Part shown: positions 23,137-30,779 of the stretch, piece after piece
Position numbering within the stretch: position 1 is the stretch's first letter
Layout: each line of letters begins with the position of its first letter
NCBI GenBank assembly: GCA_024304875.1
Contig: JAMWZF010000002.1
Coordinates: forward strand, 1-38,408
Reading direction: 5' to 3'
DNA: 38,408 bases
Source of the DNA: Paracoccaceae bacterium
Lineage (GTDB): Bacteria > Pseudomonadota > Alphaproteobacteria > Rhodobacterales > Rhodobacteraceae
Notes under the pieces: generated by a model
Databases searched by the model: none
What the model was told of the DNA's origin: nothing
What the model saw: only the letters and a program-made list of their open reading frames with translations
Made by a program: the position numbers and the translations under genes

Positions 23137-23653
23137 CCAGCTGATCGACCTCCTCGGCCAGATGGTGATCCAGAGCCTGCTGGCCATCGGCGGGATCAAC
23201 GTGATCCTGGGCGAATTGCAGCGGGTGCTGGTGGTCGAGAACGGCTGGCTGACGGCGCAGGAGTTCACCTCGCTCTTCGCCCTGGCGCAGGCCTCGCCTG
23301 GGCCGAACACCCTGTTCGTCACGCTGATCGGTTGGCGGTTGTTCGGGATCGGCGGCGGGCTGGCGGCGACGGCGGTCTTCGTCGCGCCGTCAATCATCAT
23401 CGGGGCCATCGTCGCCCGCGCCTGGACGCGCTGGTCTGAGACGCGCTGGTTCGTGGTCCTGCGCCGGGGGCTGGTGCCGATGACTGTGGGGCTGGTGGTG
23501 TCGAGTGCGATCCTGCTGACGCTCGCGGCGGCGAGCGGGCCGATCTCGTGGGTCATCACCGCGGCGGCGGCGGCCCTGTCGCTGACCACCCGCCTACCAC
23601 CGGTGGCCATTCTCGCCATTGCCGCCGTGGTGGGCGTGGCCGGGCTAGGCTAG
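23129..23653 (+). CDS. chrA: Chromate transporter family (CHR) protein, second half-size subunit
   Basis: The 174-residue membrane protein overlaps the first half by 8 nt. It has the matching CHR pattern GGINVILGELQRVLVVENGW, EEFTSLF-like QEFTSLFALAQASPGPNTLF and several hydrophobic helices; the two halves should be inserted in opposite topology. It is the last gene of the tct operon, and its 3' end overlaps the convergent aldolase gene by 9 bp. Confidence 0.88.
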   Translation: MSDQLIDLLGQMVIQSLLAIGGINVILGELQRVLVVENGWLTAQEFTSLFALAQASPGPNTLFVTLIGWRLFGIGGGLAATAVFVAPSIIIGAIVARAWTRWSETRWFVVLRRGLVPMTVGLVVSSAILLTLAAASGPISWVITAAAAALSLTTRLPPVAILAIAAVVGVAGLG

Positions 23654-24433
23654 CGCCTCCTTCAGCCCGTCGGTCCAGGCCTTGGCCGCCGACGACAGGA
23701 AGCCGATGTCGGTCTGCGTGGTCAGGAACCGCGCGCCCTTGCGGATCGCGTTTGCCTGCCGCTCGACGCTGCGGTTGCCGCCGCAGCCCGCGACGATGCC
23801 CTTGGCCGCACAGGCCGCGTTCACCCGTTCCTGCGCGGCGACGATGCGCGGATCGTCGAACTGCCCTGGGATGCCCATGTTCACGAGAAGGTCGTTGGTG
23901 CCGACGTGGATCACGTCGACGCCCTTCACCGCTGCGATCTCTTCAACGTTCTCGAGCCCCTCGACGGTCTCGACCATGACCACAACAAGCGTCGCCGCGT
24001 TCATCTGCGGTATGGCCTCGGACAGGGGGACGGCGCCGAAGTCGAACATCGGGTAGCCGCCGGTGACCGACCGCTTGCCGAGGGGCGCGAATTTGCAGGT
24101 GTCGACGGCCTTCTGCGCCTCGGCCGCGTTGGCGATGTCGGGGTAGACGATCCCGGTGACGCAGTTGTCGAGCAGGAGCGAGACATCCGGATCGTCGATG
24201 GACCGGACACGGACCACCGGGGCGATCCCGATCTCCACCGCCGTCTGCGCCATGTTGGACAGGGTCTCGGCGTTGAAGATCGAGTGCTGGATGTCGATGA
24301 ACAGGAAGTCGTGCCCGGTGCTCTTGGCGATGCGGGCGATGTCGGGGGTCCGGGACAGCCGGACGCTCATTCCGAGCGCTGGCTCTCCTTTCGCCAGTTT
24401 CGCCTTCAGCGGATTGTCGAAGGTCGGTGCCAT
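23645..24433 (-). CDS. HpcH/HpaI aldolase / citrate lyase family protein
   Basis: The 262-residue TIM-barrel class II aldolase reads FLFIDIQHSIFNAETL (Asp/His of the active site), PVVRVRSIDDPDV, GIVYPDIANAAEAQ, GKRSVTGGYPMF, VMVETVEGLENVEE (metal-ligand Glu) and VDVIHVGTNDLLVNMG (metal-ligand Asp). Such enzymes cleave 2-keto-4-hydroxy acids to pyruvate or oxaloacetate plus an aldehyde; some relatives split acyl-CoAs. AGGGAGG precedes the ATG. It is the last gene of the minus-strand operon with the acyl-CoA dehydrogenase and CoA ligase, so it probably performs the carbon-carbon cleavage of the pathway. Confidence 0.9.
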   Translation of the reverse strand: MAPTFDNPLKAKLAKGEPALGMSVRLSRTPDIARIAKSTGHDFLFIDIQHSIFNAETLSNMAQTAVEIGIAPVVRVRSIDDPDVSLLLDNCVTGIVYPDIANAAEAQKAVDTCKFAPLGKRSVTGGYPMFDFGAVPLSEAIPQMNAATLVVVMVETVEGLENVEEIAAVKGVDVIHVGTNDLLVNMGIPGQFDDPRIVAAQERVNAACAAKGIVAGCGGNRSVERQANAIRKGARFLTTQTDIGFLSSAAKAWTDGLKEALA

Positions 24434-24454
24434 GTCAGTCCTCCCTATGGCCGG

Positions 24455-25627
24455 TCAGGCTTCGTCCAGAACGCGGCTCAGGATGCCGTCGCCCATGTCC
24501 CCGTCCCGCATCAGTCGCTTGCCGATCAGGTCGCGCAGCGTCTCGGATGTCCCGCCGCCAAGGGTGCCGTAGCGCACGCCTCGGTAGTGCCGGCTGACGA
24601 GGTATTCGTCTGTGAACCCGTAGCCGCCGTGGACCTGCACCGCCTCGGAGGTCACGCGCAGGGCCATCTCGTTGTTGAAGATCTTTGCCGTCGCAGCGAG
24701 GAACGGGTCGGGGAAGGGGTTGGCGCTGGCGCAGGCCCGGTAGAGCAATCCGCGCCCGGCCTCGATGTCCTTGTACATGTCCGCCAGCTTCCAGCGCATC
24801 CCCTGGAAGTCGCCGATGGCGCGGCCGAAGGCGGTGCGTTCCTGGGCGAAGGCCAGCGCGGCGTCGAAGGCCCCCTCGGCCAGGCCGAGCGAGATGGAGG
24901 GGTTGAGGCAGCGCTGGGTGTTGAAGGCGTTCAGCAGCTTCTTCATGCCGTTGCCGTCGATGACGAGGTTCTCGCGCGGGAGCTCCACGTTCTCGAAACG
25001 GACCTCGTGCAGGTATTCGCCGCCCATGGTGTGGTAGTTGCCGGTGACCGACAGGCCCTCGGTGCTGCCGGGGATCAGGACGCAGCCGATGCCCTCGTGG
25101 CCCGGCACGTCGTTGACCCGGGTGAAGACGACGAACATCGCCGCCTCCGGCGCGCGCGAGATCAGGGTCTTTACCCCGTTCACCACGACACGGTCGTCCT
25201 TGACGCAGGTGTTCGTCTTGTAGTTGGCGACATCGGTGCCGGCGTGCGGCTCGGTCATGCAGACGGCGAGGATGTTCTCGCCGGTAACGACACCGGGAAG
25301 AATCGCCTCCTTGATGCTGTCCGGCGCGTAGGTCGAGATGACGCGGCACTGCACCCCGACCTCGCCCAGCACGGCCATGGCGGTGACGTAGCAGCCCTTG
25401 GCGATCTCCTCGAGGACGAGGGCAGTGTCCATGACCGGCAGGCCGAGGCCGCCGTATTCCTCGGGGACCGACATGCCGAGAACGCCGATCTCGGCCAGTT
25501 CCTTCATGTTGTCCCAGGGAAAGGTGCCGTCCATCCACTTCAGGCCCCGGTCGATGAATTTGCCTTGGGTCAGTTCGCGGACGGTGCCCACCATGGCCCG
25601 TTGTTCGTCGGTGAAGGTCGGTTTCAT
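24455..25627 (-). CDS. Acyl-CoA dehydrogenase family flavoprotein
   Basis: The ATG at 25627 overlaps the CoA-ligase alpha stop by 4 nt and gives 390 residues. An N-terminal helical domain (FTDEQRAMVGTVRELTQ, GVLGMSVPEEYGGLGLP) is followed by the beta domain AVCMTEPHAGTDVANYKT and the C-terminal helices RTAFGRAIGDFQGMRWKLAD, QVHGGYGFTDEYLVSRHYR and RYGTLGGGTSETLRDLIG. Where medium-chain enzymes have YEGT with the catalytic Glu, this has GGGT, so the base must be elsewhere, as in other branches of the family. It would desaturate the acyl-CoA made by the adjacent ligase, using FAD. Confidence 0.92.
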   Translation of the reverse strand: MKPTFTDEQRAMVGTVRELTQGKFIDRGLKWMDGTFPWDNMKELAEIGVLGMSVPEEYGGLGLPVMDTALVLEEIAKGCYVTAMAVLGEVGVQCRVISTYAPDSIKEAILPGVVTGENILAVCMTEPHAGTDVANYKTNTCVKDDRVVVNGVKTLISRAPEAAMFVVFTRVNDVPGHEGIGCVLIPGSTEGLSVTGNYHTMGGEYLHEVRFENVELPRENLVIDGNGMKKLLNAFNTQRCLNPSISLGLAEGAFDAALAFAQERTAFGRAIGDFQGMRWKLADMYKDIEAGRGLLYRACASANPFPDPFLAATAKIFNNEMALRVTSEAVQVHGGYGFTDEYLVSRHYRGVRYGTLGGGTSETLRDLIGKRLMRDGDMGDGILSRVLDEA

Positions 25628-26520
25628 GCTGTCTCTTTCTGGAGGTCTTGGGCCACCCGGTCGACGAGCGGCGGGATGGCGCGGAAGACGTGGACGCCGG
25701 CGGACTGGAGCGCCTCGGCCTTGCTTTCGAAGGTGCCCTTGCCGCCGCTGACGATGGCGCCGGCATGGCCCATGGTCTTGCCCTCGGGCGCGGCCGAGCC
25801 GGCGAGAATGGCGTAGACCGGCTTGCCCAGCGGCTCTTGCGACAGACGGGCGGCGAGGTCCTCTTCCTCGGTGCCGCCGATCTCTCCGACGATGACGACG
25901 GCCCGGGTGGGGGCGTGATCGCGGAAGAGCGGGACGAGGTCGGCGAACCGGGTGCCCTTGATCGCGTCGCCGCCGACCCCGATCCAGGCCGACTGGCCGA
26001 GGCCGCGGGATTTCAGCCGCAGGGCGGTTTCGTAGGACAGCGTCCCGCTCTTGGACCAGAGCGCGATGGGGCCGGGGGCGAGGCAGGCGTCGGGCAGGAA
26101 GCCCAGCTTGCACCGCCCGGGCACGGCCAGCCCGGGAGAGGAGGCACCGGTCCATTCGGCGCCGTGTTCGCGAATCAGCGCATGAAGGTGCATGGCGTCA
26201 CGCACCGGCATCCCCTCGGTCACCGTCACGATCAGCCGCACTCCGGCTTCGAGAGCCTCGCGCGCGGCGGGCAGGACGGACATCGGCGGCACCATCGGCA
26301 GGGTGACCCGCGCGCCGGTGGCCGCTACGGCGTCGGCGCAGGTGGCGAAGATGGGCACGCCGTCCTGCACCTCTCCGCCCGCCTTGGGCGAGATTCCGGC
26401 GACGATGTTGGTGCCGTGACGCAGCATCAGCTTGATGTGCTGGCGGGCGGCGCGGCCGGTGGCACCCTGGACCATAACGGGCACCTGCGGCGCGGCGGGG
26501 TCGATCAGGTGCTCAAGCAT
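25624..26520 (-). CDS. CoA ligase (succinate/malate-CoA ligase type), alpha subunit
   Basis: The start at 26520 (MLEHLIDPAAPQ) overlaps the beta-subunit gene by 8 nt; the protein is 298 residues. It has the CoA-binding Rossmann fold (VMVQGATGRAARQHIKLML, GTNIVAGISPKAGG), ASSPGLAVPGRCKLGFLPD, IALWSKSGTLSYETALRLK, VVIVGEIGGTEEEDLA and the phosphohistidine loop GKTMGHAGAIVSGG with its His. The family makes a CoA thioester of a dicarboxylic acid at the cost of ATP. This pair lies outside the TCA operon and is divergent from the house enzyme, so it probably activates the pathway's own acid. Confidence 0.88.
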   Translation of the reverse strand: MLEHLIDPAAPQVPVMVQGATGRAARQHIKLMLRHGTNIVAGISPKAGGEVQDGVPIFATCADAVAATGARVTLPMVPPMSVLPAAREALEAGVRLIVTVTEGMPVRDAMHLHALIREHGAEWTGASSPGLAVPGRCKLGFLPDACLAPGPIALWSKSGTLSYETALRLKSRGLGQSAWIGVGGDAIKGTRFADLVPLFRDHAPTRAVVIVGEIGGTEEEDLAARLSQEPLGKPVYAILAGSAAPEGKTMGHAGAIVSGGKGTFESKAEALQSAGVHVFRAIPPLVDRVAQDLQKETA

Positions 26521-27667
26521 CGGCCACCTCCGGTGCGGCACAGAGGGCGATTGCGCGGTCGAGGTCCCGCTCGAGGATCAGGTTGCGACCCGAGGAGCGC
26601 AGGATCGCATCCGCCTGGTCCTGCCCGTTCCCGACAAGGCGCACGACCAGCGGCACCGGGACCTCGCCCAGCTCGTCCAGCGCCTTGAGCAGGAGCCCGG
26701 CGAATTCGCCTAGCTCGGTGATGCCCGCGAAGATGTTGACGAGGATGCAGTTGAGGTTCGGTCCCTCCAGCACCCGCCGGATGTTTTCGACCAGCCGGGC
26801 CGGGTCGCCCCGCATCCCGCCGGAGCGGATGTCGCAGAAGTTGTAGGGTTTCAGCCCGCGCGCGGTCATCTCGTCGATCAGCTGCATGGACAGGCCTGCG
26901 CCGGTAGTGACGAGGCCGATCTCGCCCTCCGGGTCCACCACGACAAGGTCGAAACCGTTGTCCCGCTTGAAGATCGCCTCGGGGTAGGCGTCGGCCCGGT
27001 CGTCGAGAAGGGCGGTCAGGCCCGGTTGGCGGGGCAGGGCGCCCTCGTCCACGTCCATGCGGACGTCGCCGGCGATCCAGCTGCCGTCGGCCCGCAGGAA
27101 CAGGGGGTTCAGCTCGATCAGCGTGGCGTCGAGATCGAGCCAGGCGGCGATCAGGTGGGCGCCCGCCTCGGTGACGGCGCGGGCGGCATTGGCGGGCAGA
27201 GCCCCGGCCACCTCGGACAGCGCCTCGGACAGGGAGGTAAGCTCGGGCCGGGTCCGGCGGCGGTGGATCGCTGTCTCGGCCTGTGCCTCGATTTCGACCC
27301 CACCCTCGGCGGAGGCCATCACCACGACCTCGGCGGTTGCCGGGTCGAGGACAAGGCCAAAATAGAGTTCCTGCGCCTCCGGCACGGCCTCCTCGATCCG
27401 CAGTTCCCGGACCGGAAATCCCTTGATGGTCAGGGCGCAGATATCGTTCGCCGCCTCTTCCAGCCCGGCCCGGCCCTGCACGACGCGCACGCCGCCCGCC
27501 ATGCCACGCCCGCCGACAGGGACCTGCGCCTTGACGACCCAGGGGCCGTCGCCCGTGGGCTCGGGCATAGTGCCCGCCGCTACAAGTACACCGCGGGGAA
27601 CGGTCAGTCCCCGCTTGCCCAGGAGCACTTTCGCATCGTGTTCGAGAAGTAGGATTTTCGCCTCCAC
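26513..27667 (-). CDS. CoA ligase (succinate/malate-CoA ligase type), beta subunit
   Basis: The proposed GTG at 27667 starts VEAKILLLEHDAKVLLGKRG, close to the usual SucC N-terminus, and gives about 384 residues. The ATP-grasp region shows WVVKAQVPVGGRGMAGGVRV, IELNPLFLRADGSW and DVRMDVDEGA; the C-terminal domain shows FCDIRSGGMRGDPARLVEN and VNIFAGITELGEFAGLLLK. An ATG at 27703 in frame is an alternative but sits next to operator B. First gene of the minus-strand operon CoA ligase - acyl-CoA dehydrogenase - aldolase. Confidence 0.85.
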   Translation of the reverse strand: MEAKILLLEHDAKVLLGKRGLTVPRGVLVAAGTMPEPTGDGPWVVKAQVPVGGRGMAGGVRVVQGRAGLEEAANDICALTIKGFPVRELRIEEAVPEAQELYFGLVLDPATAEVVVMASAEGGVEIEAQAETAIHRRRTRPELTSLSEALSEVAGALPANAARAVTEAGAHLIAAWLDLDATLIELNPLFLRADGSWIAGDVRMDVDEGALPRQPGLTALLDDRADAYPEAIFKRDNGFDLVVVDPEGEIGLVTTGAGLSMQLIDEMTARGLKPYNFCDIRSGGMRGDPARLVENIRRVLEGPNLNCILVNIFAGITELGEFAGLLLKALDELGEVPVPLVVRLVGNGQDQADAILRSSGRNLILERDLDRAIALCAAPEVADA

Positions 27668-27684
27668 CGCTATCGACCGGATCG

Positions 27685-27735
27685 TTGATCGACATCTATG
27701 CATCCGTCTGTATACAGTTGTGTCCAAGACGTCAA
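27685..27735. promoter_or_regulatory. Divergent promoters with palindromic operator B
   Basis: CTGTATACAG (27708-27717) is a perfect 10-bp palindrome in the 94-bp space between the divergent CoA-ligase and LDH2 genes. On the minus strand TTGACG (27735-27730) and TATACA (27714-27709) suggest a promoter; on the plus strand TTGATC (27685-27690) and TGTATA (27709-27714) suggest another. Reverse-complemented, the site reads ACTGTATACAGACG, identical over 14 nt to operator D. Confidence 0.6.
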
Positions 27736-27761
27736 ACAACCAGCACTCGAGGGAGAGAAGT

Positions 27762-28832
27762 ATGACCGACGCAGCCAGCGTGAACCTGCGCGCAGACGAG
27801 GCAACGGCCTTTGCAGCCGGGCTCTTGCAGTCCTCCGGCGTGCCGGAAGAGGACGCAGGGATCGCCGCTTCGGCGCTTGTCCGGGCGGACCTACGGGGAA
27901 TCGACACGCATGGGATCGTCCGGCTTCCGGGCTACCTGAGCCGCCTCGACAAGGGGCTGGTGACGGCGGCGCCGCAGCTGACCTTCGAGCGCATCGCGCC
28001 GTCCGTCGCCCGGCTCGACGGCCAGGATGGTCTTGGCTTCGTGATCGCCAGCCGGGCGATCGACGAAGCGGTGACCATTGCGCAGGACGCCGGCATCGCC
28101 CTCGTCGGCGTGCGCAACTCAACACATTTCGGCATGGCGGCGACCTACCTGCTGAAGGCGGTCGAAGCTGGATGCCTCGCCCTCGTCTTCACCAACGCCT
28201 CGCGCGCCCTCCCGCCCTGGGGCGGAACCGAAGAGCTGTTCGGGACCAGCCCCTTCGCCGCCGCCGCGCCGAATGCCGGCGGGCTGCCCTTCATCCTCGA
28301 CATGGCGCCGACCGTCGTGGCCCGGGGCAAGATCCGCAAGGCCGCCCGCGAGGGCCGCGCCATCCCCGACACATGGGCGTTGGACGGCGAGGGCAGACCC
28401 ACGACCGACCCCGAGGCGGCGCTGAAGGGCACCCTTCTGCCAATTGGCGGACCCAAGGGCGCGGGGCTGTCGATGCTGATGGACATCCTCTGCGGGGTCC
28501 TGACCGGGGCACGGTTCGCAGGGGATGTTGGGGACCAGTACAAGAACTTCGACCGCCCGCAGGGGGTGGGCCATTTCATCTTGGTGATGAAGCCCGACCT
28601 CTTCATCTCGACCGACGACTTCACCGCGCGGATGGCCGAACTGGTCGACACCGTGAAGGCGAATCCCAAGGCCGACGGCGTTGAGGAGATCTTCATGCCG
28701 GGCGAACCCGAGTCACTGGTCGAGGCGGCGCGGCGGTCGGAGGGTATCCCCTACCGGCGGGTGGACCTGGAGCCGCTCGCGGAAATCGCGCGGGGCAGGG
28801 GTGTGGCCCTGCCTAAAGCCCTGTCTGCCTAG
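27762..28832 (+). CDS. LDH2-type malate/lactate (2-hydroxyacid) dehydrogenase
   Basis: From the ATG at 27762 (GAGGGAGAG upstream) the protein is 356 residues of the malate/L-sulfolactate/ureidoglycolate dehydrogenase family, which uses NAD(P) without a classic Rossmann fold. It shows ADLRGIDTHGIVRLPGYLSR, LVGVRNSTHFGMAATYLL (catalytic His), FGTSPFAAAAPNAGG, VARGKIRKAAREGRAIPDTW, LPIGGPKGAGLSMLMDILCG and a C-terminal MPGEPE. It probably oxidises a 2-hydroxy acid of the pathway to the keto acid. Its stop overlaps that of the convergent GntR gene within CTAG. Confidence 0.92.
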   Translation: MTDAASVNLRADEATAFAAGLLQSSGVPEEDAGIAASALVRADLRGIDTHGIVRLPGYLSRLDKGLVTAAPQLTFERIAPSVARLDGQDGLGFVIASRAIDEAVTIAQDAGIALVGVRNSTHFGMAATYLLKAVEAGCLALVFTNASRALPPWGGTEELFGTSPFAAAAPNAGGLPFILDMAPTVVARGKIRKAAREGRAIPDTWALDGEGRPTTDPEAALKGTLLPIGGPKGAGLSMLMDILCGVLTGARFAGDVGDQYKNFDRPQGVGHFILVMKPDLFISTDDFTARMAELVDTVKANPKADGVEEIFMPGEPESLVEAARRSEGIPYRRVDLEPLAEIARGRGVALPKALSA

Positions 28833-29455
28833 TAGCGGAACATCATCCCCAGCCGCGTGTCCCGGGCTTTCCGGATGTGTTCGCGGGCGTGCTGCTCGGC
28901 GGCTTCGGGGTCGCGCTTCTCGATCGCCTCGAGGATCGCATTGTGCTCGACCACGGAGTCGCTCTGCCGGTTCTCGACCATGAAGGTTGTGTTGGGCATC
29001 AGCATCAGCGTGTCGTGCATCCCCGCGAGGAGGTTCAGCAGGTGCTTGTTGTGCGCCGCCTCGTAGATCGCGTCATGGAAAGCGCGGTTGAGCTGCGCGA
29101 CACGGGGCGGGTCGTCCTCGCAGGCGGCGAAGGCCTCGGCGATGTGCTGCATCGAATAGAGGTCGCTGGGCGAGGCATGTTGCGCCGCGAAGCGGGCCGC
29201 CGCCCCCTCGAGAAGTTCGCGGATGGCATAGAGTTCGAGCACCCCGGCGCGGTCCATCTGCGTCACTGATAGCCCCGAGGCGGTCATCTCGAGAAGGCCG
29301 CGTTCCTGCAGCCGCGACAGGGCCTCGCGCACGGGGGTCCGGCTGACCTGGAAAGCCTTGGCCACGTCCTCGGCCCGGATCCTGTCCCCCGGCTTGTACT
29401 TGCCTAGGCGCAATCCCTCCATGAAGTCCGCGTAAACCTGTTGTGAGATCGACAT
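28829..29455 (-). CDS. GntR family (FCD) transcriptional regulator
   Basis: The ATG at 29455 gives 208 residues. The N-terminal winged helix contains GDRIRAEDVAKAFQVSRTP with VREALSRLQERGLLEM. The C-terminal FCD effector domain has IRELLEGAAARFAAQ and the metal-ligand pattern RAFHDAIYEAAHN, then EHNAILEAIEKRDPEAAEQH, consistent with an Asp/His metal site that binds carboxylic acids. Lying between the two halves of the catabolic region, it is the obvious reader of the TGTATACA palindromes A, B and D and the CGTATACG variant C. Repression released by an acid intermediate is the usual FCD mode. Confidence 0.92.
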   Translation of the reverse strand: MSISQQVYADFMEGLRLGKYKPGDRIRAEDVAKAFQVSRTPVREALSRLQERGLLEMTASGLSVTQMDRAGVLELYAIRELLEGAAARFAAQHASPSDLYSMQHIAEAFAACEDDPPRVAQLNRAFHDAIYEAAHNKHLLNLLAGMHDTLMLMPNTTFMVENRQSDSVVEHNAILEAIEKRDPEAAEQHAREHIRKARDTRLGMMFRY

Positions 29456-29595
29456 AGGCCGATGATCCTTTGTTCCGGGCGTCAACCACAGGGCGCAGGT
29501 CCCGGTGCCGCTACAATCGTCGAGGGCCTTGGCTTTAACAGCAATTCCGGGTCCGGGCAAATACACAGGATCCGCGGGGAGCGTTTTGCGTCACG

Positions 29596-29624
29596 TTGTA
29601 GACAAGCGTATACGGGTGGATAAT
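29596..29624 (+). promoter_or_regulatory. Promoter with operator C upstream of the first D-2-hydroxyacid dehydrogenase gene
   Basis: TTGTAG (29596-29601), 17 nt, GATAAT (29619-29624) is a good promoter reading toward 29694. The palindrome CGTATACG (29607-29614) lies in the spacer and resembles operators A, B and D at its core. The same 238-bp gap is also the GntR gene's upstream region, so autoregulation is possible. Confidence 0.55.
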
Positions 29625-29693
29625 ATTAAACGCTAAGTGCGACGGCAAATTCGGTCGCACGCTTCTTACAGCTCCGCAGACAGCAGGTACTCT

Positions 29694-30671
29694 ATGTCAT
29701 CGCTCACCCTCGGCATAATCGACCCGTTCCATCCCGCCATCCTCGACGAGATCCGGAGGGCGGCGCCGAACGACTGGACGCTGTCGGTCACCGAGGGCCC
29801 CACCAACGAGGCGCGGGCCGTCGCCCTCGCCGGGGCCGACATGGCCTTCGTCATGGCAACGCCGATGCCGCGCACCCTCTTGGAGGCCGCGCCCAGACTG
29901 CGCTTTATCCAGAAGCTGGGGGCCGGAGTCGACCGGATCGACAGCGCCTATTGCGCAGAGGCGGGCATCGGCCTCGCCCGGCTCCAGGCTGGCAACAACA
30001 TACCTGTGGCCGAGCACACGATGCTCTTGATGCTCGCCGCCTGCCGGAATCTTCCTTGGCTCGACGCCCAAACTCGGGCCGGGGCCTGGGACAAGGAACA
30101 GGTGCGTGGCCGGAACCTGCAACTGCATGGCAAGACCGTCGGCATCGTCGGCTTCGGCGCCATCGGACGACAGGTGGCACGGCTCCTGGCGGGGTGGGGC
30201 GTGACGCTGGTCTACTACGATCCTGTCCGGGCGGGCGCGGAGGACGAGGCGGAGTTCGGGGCGGCCTACCGCGACCTCGACGCGCTCCTCGCCGAGGCGG
30301 ACGTGGTCACGCTGCACCTGCCGCTTCTGCCGCAGACCTCCAACCTGCTGGACGCCGCCCGGCTGGACGCGATGAAGCCCGGTGCGATCCTCGTCAACGC
30401 CGCGCGGGGCGGGCTGGTGGACGAGGCGGCGCTGGTGGACCGGCTGCGCTCGGGCCATATCCACGCCGCCGGGATCGATGCCTTCGCGACCGAGCCGCCG
30501 CTCGGCAGCCCGCTACTGGACCTGCCCAACACCATCGTGACGCCGCATTGCGCGGGGGGGACGGTCGAAAACTTCGCCCTGGTCGCCGAGCGGGGCGTGG
30601 CCAATATTCAAAGGGTTCTCGCCGGTGAGCCGCTGGACCTGGCCGAACTGGTGGTGCCGCCGCGCAGGTAA
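29694..30671 (+). CDS. D-2-hydroxyacid dehydrogenase (NAD-dependent)
   Basis: The ATG at 29694 gives 325 residues. The NAD fold carries VGIVGFGAIGRQVARLLAG. The catalytic residues are Arg in NAARGGLVDEAAL, Glu in FATEPPLGSPL and His in TPHCAGGTVENF. The N-terminal substrate domain includes IQKLGAGVDRID and GNNIPVAEHTMLLMLA. The family reduces 2-keto acids to D-hydroxy acids or the reverse. It lies after operator C and before the ThDP enzyme operon; a second, distinct member is encoded at 36628. Confidence 0.93.
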   Translation: MSSLTLGIIDPFHPAILDEIRRAAPNDWTLSVTEGPTNEARAVALAGADMAFVMATPMPRTLLEAAPRLRFIQKLGAGVDRIDSAYCAEAGIGLARLQAGNNIPVAEHTMLLMLAACRNLPWLDAQTRAGAWDKEQVRGRNLQLHGKTVGIVGFGAIGRQVARLLAGWGVTLVYYDPVRAGAEDEAEFGAAYRDLDALLAEADVVTLHLPLLPQTSNLLDAARLDAMKPGAILVNAARGGLVDEAALVDRLRSGHIHAAGIDAFATEPPLGSPLLDLPNTIVTPHCAGGTVENFALVAERGVANIQRVLAGEPLDLAELVVPPRR

Positions 30672-30686
30672 GCCGCCGGCCTGCCC

Positions 30687-30715
30687 TTGACCTCTCTGGA
30701 TGCGACTGTATACAG
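30687..30715 (+). promoter_or_regulatory. Promoter with operator D upstream of the ThDP-tcuAB-atuA operon
   Basis: TTGACC (30687-30692) and TATACA (30709-30714) form a promoter with a 16-nt gap. The palindrome CTGTATACAG (30706-30715) covers the -10 and is followed by ACGTAT. It matches operator B over ACTGTATACAGACG. Confidence 0.7.
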
Positions 30716-30779
30716 ACGTATAACCACGGACGCGCGGTGAAGAGTAAGCGCCGCCCGCCGCCATTTCAGGGAGGGCCAG

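Noticed and set aside
24455..26155. Acyl-CoA dehydrogenase with a 175-residue Arg-rich N-terminal extension
   Set aside because: The extension is a frame-shifted reading of the CoA-ligase alpha gene; the true start is the overlapping ATG at 25627.
26505..27695. Alternative ATG frame across the CoA-ligase beta gene
   Set aside because: Arg/Gly/Pro-rich out-of-frame reading typical of GC-rich DNA; SucC homology is in the other frame.
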